Assembly: GCF_015694525.1 (NCBI RefSeq)
Contig: NZ_JADQDM010000002.1
Coordinates: 62,001-126,000, forward strand
Source: Hymenobacter ruricola
GTDB taxonomy: Bacteria; Bacteroidota; Bacteroidia; Cytophagales; Hymenobacteraceae
Length of the DNA stretch: 64,000 nt
Direction of reading: 5' to 3'
Part shown: positions 58,859 to 64,000 of the stretch, piece after piece
Position numbering within the stretch: position 1 is the first letter of the stretch
Layout: the number at the start of each line of letters is the position of its first letter
Program-made: the position numbers and the translations under genes
Notes under the pieces: generated by a model
What the model saw: the letters and a program-made list of their open reading frames with translations, nothing else
What the model was told of the DNA's origin: nothing
Database searches by the model: none

Positions 58859-59935
58859 ATGCGCACATTTATACTAACTCTGGGCCTGGCGGCGGGCTTG
58901 GCCGTTCAGGCCAACGCTCAATCGGCTAAGGAAACGGCGCTGGCGAAAGGCCAGGAAGCCATCAAGCTGATGGACGACGGGCACGTGCCCGAATCCATCA
59001 AGCTGCTGGAAGAAGCCGCCGCGCTGGACCCCACCAACTACCATTACGGCTACGAACTGGCCCTGGCGCACTACATGCAAAAGGAATACCCGACCGCCAT
59101 TGCCCTGCTCACCCCCCTGGCGGACCGCAAGGAAGCGAGCGAGCGGACCTACCAGCTGCTGGGCAACAGCTACGACCTGGCCGGCCAGGGAACCCAGGCC
59201 GCGGAAACGTACAACCAGGGCCTGAAGAAGTTTCCGGAGTCGGGCCCCCTGCACCTGGAGCTGGGCAACCTGCAGCTGGTGAAGAAAGACTACGCCGAAG
59301 CGCTGAAATTCTACGAAAAAGGCATCGAGTTGGCGCCCACCTTTCCGTCGAACTACTACCGGGCGGCCAAGCTCTACCTGGCCTCCAACAACGAGCTGTG
59401 GGGCATGATATACGGCGAGCTGTTCATGAACCTGGAACGCAACAGCGCCCGCACCGCCGAAATGAGCAAGCTGCTGTTCGACACCTACAAGAGCGAAATC
59501 ACTTTTCCCAAGCCCAATTCGGCGTCCGTCAGCTTTGGCCAGAACGTGCTTGATGCCTCGACGATGGGCAAGGGCAAGGACTTCAAGCTGCCCTACAGCA
59601 TGGCCTACGAAACCACGATGGGCGTGGCCGTGGCCACCGCGCACGAGATTACGCTGGCTTCCCTGAACACCATTCGCACCAACTTCATCAACACGTATTA
59701 CGACATGAAGCACGACGCGAAATACCCCAACGTGCTGTTCGACTACCAGCGGCAGATTGCCAAAGCCGGCCACGCCGAAGCCTACAACTACTGGCTGCTG
59801 ATGAAAGGCGACGAGGACGGCTTCGACGCCTGGGCCAAAGCCAACCCGGAGAAGTGGAAGAATTTTGTGGCCTGGTACCAGGGTAATGCCCTGGAGCTGA
59901 ACGCCCGGCACAGGTTCTACCGCGCGCAGTACTAG
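58859..59935 (+). CDS. secreted tetratricopeptide repeat protein
   Basis: Encodes 358 residues from the ATG at 58859, starting a signal peptide (LTLGLAAGLAVQANAQ). Residues 25-190 are TPR units (HVPESIKLLEEAAALDPTNY, LGNSYDLAGQGTQAAETYNQ, LGNLQLVKKDYAEALKFYEK). The C-terminal half is non-repeat, with DFKLPYSMAYETTMGVAVAT, TNFINTYYDMKHD and a Trp-rich end (DAWAKANPEKWKNFVAWYQG). The two-part design is common among Bacteroidota envelope proteins of unknown role. A weak hairpin follows near 59952-59985. Confidence 0.87.
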   Translation: MRTFILTLGLAAGLAVQANAQSAKETALAKGQEAIKLMDDGHVPESIKLLEEAAALDPTNYHYGYELALAHYMQKEYPTAIALLTPLADRKEASERTYQLLGNSYDLAGQGTQAAETYNQGLKKFPESGPLHLELGNLQLVKKDYAEALKFYEKGIELAPTFPSNYYRAAKLYLASNNELWGMIYGELFMNLERNSARTAEMSKLLFDTYKSEITFPKPNSASVSFGQNVLDASTMGKGKDFKLPYSMAYETTMGVAVATAHEITLASLNTIRTNFINTYYDMKHDAKYPNVLFDYQRQIAKAGHAEAYNYWLLMKGDEDGFDAWAKANPEKWKNFVAWYQGNALELNARHRFYRAQY

Positions 59936-59951
59936 CGGTTTATTAGCAAGA

Positions 59952-59985
59952 ATGGAAAGTCCTGGCCCCACCGGCCGGGATTTTC
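59952..59985 (+). terminator. weak terminator after the TPR gene
   Basis: TCCTGGCC pairs with GGCCGGGA (one G-T wobble) across CCACC, followed by TTTTCTATT. Confidence 0.5.
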
Positions 59986-60065
59986 TATTAAAAAAGCGCC
60001 GCCGCAGGCAACCCTTGCCCGGCCGCGTGCATCTGACGCGCTAACTCACCAGACTTTTCTGCTTT

Positions 60066-60623
60066 TTGCCCACCCTCACCGTGACCGAAGCCGAACTCAT
60101 CGCCGCCTGCGTGCGCGGCGAGCACCGGGCCCAACGCCAGCTCTACGACCAGCTGGCCGGCCTGATGCTCACCGTGTGCCGCCGCTACCTCAAGCGCCGG
60201 GAAGACGCCGAGGAAGCCCTCATTCTCGGATTCGCCAAGATGTTTCGCGCCCTGCCCACCTACCGTTTCGAGGGCAGCTTTGAGGGCTGGGTGCGCCGCA
60301 TCATGGTGAACGAGGCGCTGATGCAGCTGCGCCAGCGCGAGCTGATGACCGTGTCGTTCGAGGATTTTGCCCAGCCCGAAAACCTGGCCACGACCGCCGC
60401 CACCGCCGACACCCAGCTCCAGGCCGAAGACCTGATGGAGCTGCTCACCACCCTGCCCACCGGCTACCGCACGGTGTTCAACCTCTACGCCCTGGAAGGC
60501 TACGGCCACCAAGAAATTGCCGAGCTGCTGGGCATCAGCGAAGGCACCAGCAAATCGCAGCTGAGCAAGGCCCGCGCCATGCTCCAGCGGCGGGTTCAGT
60601 TTGCCGCCATTTCCAGCAATTAG
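60066..60623 (+). CDS. ECF-type RNA polymerase sigma factor
   Basis: Encodes 185 residues from a TTG at 60066; a GTG at 60081 (VTEAELIAACVRGEH) is an equally good start. Region 2 includes LYDQLAGLMLTVCRRYLKRR, DAEEALILGFAKMF and FEGSFEGWVRRIMVNEALM; region 4 includes LPTGYRTVFNLYALEGYGHQ and EIAELLGISEGTSKSQLSKA with the helix-turn-helix. It directs RNA polymerase to a specific regulon. The next two genes, 14 and 23 nt apart, form an operon with it and are its likely partners. Confidence 0.93.
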   Translation: MPTLTVTEAELIAACVRGEHRAQRQLYDQLAGLMLTVCRRYLKRREDAEEALILGFAKMFRALPTYRFEGSFEGWVRRIMVNEALMQLRQRELMTVSFEDFAQPENLATTAATADTQLQAEDLMELLTTLPTGYRTVFNLYALEGYGHQEIAELLGISEGTSKSQLSKARAMLQRRVQFAAISSN

Positions 60624-60637
60624 CCTTACCTAGACTT

Positions 60638-61705
60638 ATGTTTCCCGAAGATATCGACGACTTATTCCGCGAGAAGCTCGACGGCCACGCCACCCCACCG
60701 GGCGATGCCGATGCGCTGTGGGCGCGCCTGCAGGCCACGCCGGCCGAGGAGCCCGCTGCCCCGGCCCCCGACCCGCGCCTCGACCAGCTTTTTCAACGCA
60801 CCCTGAGCGGCCACGCCACGCCGCCCCGGCGCGAGCTCTGGGAGCGGCTGGAAGACGAGCACCTGCGCCCCCGCCAGCGCCGCGCCGCCGCGTGGTGGCC
60901 CATGGCCATTGCCGCGGCAGTGGCCCTGCTGCTGGTGGCCGGCGGCGCCGGCCTGTGGCTGGGCTTCCCCTCGGGCGGCCCGAAAACCGGCGCCATTGCC
61001 TCGCAAGGCTCCACTCGTGGCACCACCAGCCCAGCGTCAGTTGGCAACCCTGCCCAAACCCAAAGCCAGACGACCATCGAGCCGCGTGAAAATGCCGCTA
61101 TTGCCGTCACCACGCCGGCGGCACAGCCGGAAAAGGCTCAGCAAAGTATTTTCGCTGAATCTCCCCAGAAAAAAGCGGCTACTCAGGCAACCCGCCCCGC
61201 CGCCCTCGCATCTACCGCATCAAAGGCCAGCCAGGCAGCTTCCGAGCCGCCGCTCCGCCACCTGAAAGGAACCACCCGGCAGCCGGACGCGGCCACCGAG
61301 CAAGCCCCCCTGGTGGCCCACGCGACTCCCCCCGCCACCCCGTCGGCACCGGCTCGCGCAACTGACGAGTTGCAAAAAGCCCCGGAACCGGCCCCGGTAG
61401 TGGCCCAAACCAAACCCGCACCCACGCCGGAAATCGTCCGCGTCGGCAGCAGCGAGCTGATAACGGTGGACGTGCGCACCGGCGACGCCACGGCCAGCCG
61501 CGCGGCCCAAACCACCAGCTCGGCCGTGGCTTCGAGCGAGGAGCCCACCGAGCGCCGCCGCCTGGGCGGGCGCCTGCTGCAGCAAGCCGGTAACTTGGTG
61601 CGCGGCGAGCGGGTGAGCCTGGCCGAGGCAGCGGGCCTGCCCGAAAACGTGACCGTCCGGGCCTCGGTGGGCGGCCGCAGCATCAGCAAATCCATTCAAT
61701 TGTAA
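60638..61705 (+). CDS. single-pass membrane protein with duplicated N-terminal motif, candidate anti-sigma factor
   Basis: Encodes 355 residues. The cytoplasmic N-terminus carries the same motif twice: DDLFREKLDGHATPPGDADA with LWARL (residues 6-32), and DQLFQRTLSGHATPPRREL with WERL (48-71). A membrane helix lies near 87-110 (AIAAAVALLLVAGGAGLWLG). The periplasmic part is low-complexity Ala/Pro/Thr/Ser for 170 residues and ends in a small domain (RLGGRLLQQAGNLVRGERVS). It follows the sigma gene by 14 nt. By position and topology it may hold the sigma factor at the membrane; no known zinc-binding anti-sigma motif is seen. Confidence 0.7.
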   Translation: MFPEDIDDLFREKLDGHATPPGDADALWARLQATPAEEPAAPAPDPRLDQLFQRTLSGHATPPRRELWERLEDEHLRPRQRRAAAWWPMAIAAAVALLLVAGGAGLWLGFPSGGPKTGAIASQGSTRGTTSPASVGNPAQTQSQTTIEPRENAAIAVTTPAAQPEKAQQSIFAESPQKKAATQATRPAALASTASKASQAASEPPLRHLKGTTRQPDAATEQAPLVAHATPPATPSAPARATDELQKAPEPAPVVAQTKPAPTPEIVRVGSSELITVDVRTGDATASRAAQTTSSAVASSEEPTERRRLGGRLLQQAGNLVRGERVSLAEAAGLPENVTVRASVGGRSISKSIQL

Positions 61706-61728
61706 TTCACTTTTCTTTCTCGGAAATC

Positions 61729-62874
61729 ATGCAACGCGCTTTTCTCTCCTTTTTTCTGCTGGTTTTTGCGCTCACGGCGGGCCTGAACGAGGCCCGCGCC
61801 ACGGTGCGGGCCACGCCCTCGGCCTTCTTCAAAGACACCATTGTGGTGCGCCTGCCCAACCAGGCCACCCTCACGCTGGTGGTGCGCGACGCGGCCCAGC
61901 TGCGCGAGCTCAAGAAATACCAGCTCGACTCGCTCACTTCCCGGCTGGCCAGCTACATCACGCAGGCCGAAACGGCGGCCAAAAACGGCAAATCGGAGCA
62001 GGTCACCATGGAGTTTTATCCCGACAAAGACCAGCCCGGCAAAAACATGCCCGAGCAAATCCGCATCACCACGCACAAGCCCTCGGCCAATGGCCCCAGC
62101 AACAAGGTGGAAGTGCTGCTGGAGAAAAAAACCGGCCTCGTGATTAACATCGACGGCCGGAATAAGTCGACCGGCCGCGATGCCCGAACCCCCGAGCAGC
62201 GCCAGGCCCACCGCGACTCCGTGCGCCTCAAGGACCTGGAGAAGCGCTCCACCAAGTCGCACCTCATCCTCGACATCGGCCTGAACGCGCTGGTGAACCA
62301 GAAATCCGTGGCCGGCCAATCGGACGTGGACCTGCGCACCGAAGGCTCGCGCTACGTCAACATCGGCCTGGACTGGGACGCCCGCCTCGGCGGCAAGCGC
62401 AGCCCCCTGAGCCTGACCGTGGGCCCCGAATTTGCCTTCAACAACTACATGCTGAACGGCAACCGCCAGTGGGTGAACGAGAACGGCCGCACCAGCGTCA
62501 TCCTCAACCGCGAAGGCCGCCAGTACCAGAAAACCAAGCTGGCCACGTCCAGCATCAACCTGCCCCTGATGCTGCGCCTGCAGCTGCGCGACTCGCACTA
62601 CAAGCCCACTTTCACCATCGGCGCGGGCGGCTTCGTGGGCTACCGCATCAAGTCCTGGACCAAGGTGAAATACACCAGCGAGGGCACCACCTACAAGGAC
62701 AAAGAAGACGGCAGCTACAACATGGAAAACTTCCAGTACGGCCTGCAGGGCACCATCGGCTACCGCAGCCTGGAGTTCTTCGGCAAGTACAACATGAACC
62801 CCCTGTTCAAAGCCAATGCCGGCCCCGATACCCAGGTTCTGAGCTTCGGCGTGCGGCTGCTCGGTATCGACTAA
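61729..62874 (+). CDS. outer-membrane beta-barrel protein (PorT-like)
   Basis: Encodes 381 residues. A signal peptide (SFFLLVFALTAGLNEARA) precedes a periplasmic region (residues 30-175) with a short helical stretch (RELKKYQLDSLTSRLASYIT). From about 180 there are barrel strands: SHLILDIGLNALVNQKS, SRYVNIGLDWDARLGG, SLTVGPEFAFNNYML, LMLRLQLRDSHYKPTFTIGA, ending VLSFGVRLLGID. The shape fits the outer membrane beta-barrel protein family common in Bacteroidota. It is the third gene after the ECF sigma factor and may be its target or sensor. Confidence 0.82.
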   Translation: MQRAFLSFFLLVFALTAGLNEARATVRATPSAFFKDTIVVRLPNQATLTLVVRDAAQLRELKKYQLDSLTSRLASYITQAETAAKNGKSEQVTMEFYPDKDQPGKNMPEQIRITTHKPSANGPSNKVEVLLEKKTGLVINIDGRNKSTGRDARTPEQRQAHRDSVRLKDLEKRSTKSHLILDIGLNALVNQKSVAGQSDVDLRTEGSRYVNIGLDWDARLGGKRSPLSLTVGPEFAFNNYMLNGNRQWVNENGRTSVILNREGRQYQKTKLATSSINLPLMLRLQLRDSHYKPTFTIGAGGFVGYRIKSWTKVKYTSEGTTYKDKEDGSYNMENFQYGLQGTIGYRSLEFFGKYNMNPLFKANAGPDTQVLSFGVRLLGID

Positions 62875-62882
62875 GTAGTAAT

Positions 62883-62965
62883 GGGATAAGGAAAAAGGGA
62901 GCGGGAATAAGTGCTGTGTACAGGCAGCATTTATTCCCGCTCCCTTTTTCCTTCTTTCTTATCCC
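62883..62965. terminator. long bidirectional hairpin between convergent genes
   Basis: GGAAAAAGGGAGCGGGAATAA pairs with TTATTCCCGCTCCCTTTTTCC, and GGGATAAG (62883-62890) with CTTATCCC (62958-62965) further out, leaving a short central loop with TGCTG/CAGCA. It would end both the barrel gene and the methyltransferase gene. Confidence 0.88.
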
Positions 62966-63721
62966 TTATTGATTTCGGAAAAAGTTATCGAGCAGAATGG
63001 CGGCCGAAATGGCCACGTTGAGGCTTTCGGCCCGGCCGCCGGCCCCGCGCGGGATGTGCAGGCGCCGGGTGAGGGCCGCCGCCACGCCGGGCGTGAGGCC
63101 GTGCGACTCGGAGCCCATGACGAGCACGCCGGCGGGGCGCAGGGCGAGGCGGTGCACGTTGTCGCCGGCCAAATCGGCGCCGAAGATGCCGACTTCGGGC
63201 GGCAGCGTGGGCAGCCAGGCGGCCAGGTCGCGCTCCCACACGGGCACGCGGGCGAAGGCGCCCATGGTGGCGGCCACGGTTTTGGGGGCGTAAGCGTCGG
63301 CGCAGCCGGGGCTGAGCACCACGCCGGGCAGGCCGTACCAGTCGGCCAGGCGCAGCAGCGTGCCCAGGTTGCCAGGGTCGCGCACTTCGTCGAGGGCCAG
63401 CAACAAAGCGCCCGTGGGCAGCGTTGGAGGCAGCGGCGGCTCGGACGGCAGGCGGGCCACCGCGAGGGCCGTGGCGTTGTGGGCCAGGGTGCCGAGCTGG
63501 GTGAGCTCGGTTTCGGTGACGAGGGTGAGCAGGCGCGCGGGCAGCGAGGCACGGTTTTGGGAAGCGAATTCGGCCGTAGTCAGCAGGTGTTCGGTTTCCA
63601 GGTCAGAACTTAGCAGCTCCAACACGCTTTTTCCGCCTTCCACCAGAAACGCGCCGTGGCGCTGGCGGTACTTTTTTTGGTGCAGCGACTGCACGTATTT
63701 CCCAAGTGTTTTTGAAACCAT
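62966..63721 (-). CDS. SPOUT-family RNA 2'-O-methyltransferase (TrmH/SpoU-like)
   Basis: Encodes 251 residues from the ATG at 63721. The N-terminal substrate-binding part has KYVQSLHQKKYRQRHGAFLV then EGGKSVLELL. The SPOUT motifs follow: ALDEVRDPGNLGTLLRLADW (motif 1), VLVMGSESHGLTPGVAA (motif 2) and IPRGAGGRAESLNVAISAAI (motif 3, with Asn and the knotted SAM site). It methylates a ribose in rRNA or tRNA; which one is not determined (RlmB-like and TrmH-like forms look alike at this level). Confidence 0.93.
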   Translation of the reverse strand: MVSKTLGKYVQSLHQKKYRQRHGAFLVEGGKSVLELLSSDLETEHLLTTAEFASQNRASLPARLLTLVTETELTQLGTLAHNATALAVARLPSEPPLPPTLPTGALLLALDEVRDPGNLGTLLRLADWYGLPGVVLSPGCADAYAPKTVAATMGAFARVPVWERDLAAWLPTLPPEVGIFGADLAGDNVHRLALRPAGVLVMGSESHGLTPGVAAALTRRLHIPRGAGGRAESLNVAISAAILLDNFFRNQ

Positions 63722-64000
63722 TGTTGTCGACCTATTCTTCAAAGCTACGGGCCCTGCGCCGGCTCGGGCCGCTGGGCGTGCTGCTGCTGGCCGCGGCGTG
63801 CTCGCCGTTTAAGCTGCTGCGGCCGGGCCAGCGCCTGCTGAGCCGCGTGGAAATAAAGGGCGTGGAGCAGGCCGACAAAGAACGGCTCACGGCGCTGGCT
63901 CAGCAAAAACCCAATACCCGTTTCCCGCTGCCCAAGCTGGCCATCTACCAGTTGGGCTACAATTTCTACGACTCGGTGCGCATCAAAAACAAGCTGCGCG
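63721..64000 (+). CDS. TamL/BamA-type outer-membrane lipoprotein, N-terminal part (3' end outside window)
   Basis: About 93 codons are visible from a TTG at 63721; another TTG at 63712 (MKPLLSTYSS) is possible. A lipoprotein signal ends LGVLLLAAACS, then FKLLRPGQRLLSRVEIKGVE, and LTALAQQKPNTRFPLPKLAI followed by YQLGYNFYD. This is the start of a POTRA-containing Omp85 protein of the TamL kind, the lipid-anchored Bacteroidota counterpart of TamA, working in outer-membrane protein or lipid assembly. The start overlaps or abuts that of the divergent methyltransferase, leaving no intergenic space for either promoter. Confidence 0.8.
   Translation, partial: MLSTYSSKLRALRRLGPLGVLLLAAACSPFKLLRPGQRLLSRVEIKGVEQADKERLTALAQQKPNTRFPLPKLAIYQLGYNFYDSVRIKNKLR

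Overview
The window looks like a chromosomal segment of a high-GC Bacteroidota, most like Hymenobacter or a close Cytophagales relative (inferred; no database was searched). Reasons: Bacteroidota-type promoters (TTTG-N19-TAnnTTTG), TonB-dependent receptors with carboxypeptidase-like N-terminal domains, an HU-CCDC81/SPOR protein beside ExbB/ExbD/TonB, DUF4136, DUF349 and TamL-type proteins, and many TTG/GTG starts without clear Shine-Dalgarno sites. No insertion sequence, prophage, rRNA or CRISPR array was found.

Layout. 1-2202: end of holA, a small membrane protein, a 21-bp tandem repeat array, an R2K-type ATP-grasp protein and a DUF4136 lipoprotein. 2410-10997: an envelope operon of a large TPR protein, a plug-less TonB-receptor-like barrel, an HU-CCDC81/SPOR membrane protein, ExbB, ExbD and TonB. 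11118-17183: folC, trmB, a TrpF-like protein lacking catalytic residues, rpe and a TonB-dependent receptor. 17272-24853: a complete histidine operon (hisG, a hisD-hisC fusion, hisB, hisH, hisA, hisF, hisIE) behind a promoter, a leader peptide with an HGHHHH run and a predicted attenuator. 24903-26776: an unknown winged-helix-like protein and an AT-rich stretch without convincing genes. 26777-33436: TPR protein, gyrA, small lipoprotein, HD hydrolase, PAP2 phosphatase, small membrane protein, tRNA-Thr(TGT). 33566-39623: DUF349 protein, yqgE, pdxH, DUF1015 protein, maf. 39636-45195: three tandem paralogous GT-C-type membrane glycosyltransferases. 45220-50171: DMT-type transporter, a small membrane protein coupled to gpsA, a 35-bp inverted repeat, and a TolC/MFP export pair without an inner-membrane pump. 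50258-59935: sdaAB, kynA, small proteins, MFS symporter, FAD oxidoreductase, CoA-binding protein, ABC ATPase with TOBE domain, ClC channel, TPR protein. 60066-64000: ECF sigma factor, membrane protein with a duplicated N-terminal motif, outer-membrane barrel, SPOUT methyltransferase, and the start of a TamL-like Omp85 lipoprotein.

How it works together. The his operon encodes the whole PRPP-to-histidine pathway and its leader suggests control by charged tRNA-His. The 2410-10997 block couples an inner-membrane proton channel and TonB-like transducer to a septal-peptidoglycan-binding SPOR protein, a TPR protein and an outer-membrane barrel, resembling Tol-Pal in its parts. The sigma/membrane protein/barrel trio at 60066-62874 looks like a small envelope-response module. 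The most interesting items are the his leader, the HisD-HisC fusion, the envelope operon, the GT-C triplet, and a recurring pattern of -7 promoter motifs 4-9 nt upstream of start codons.
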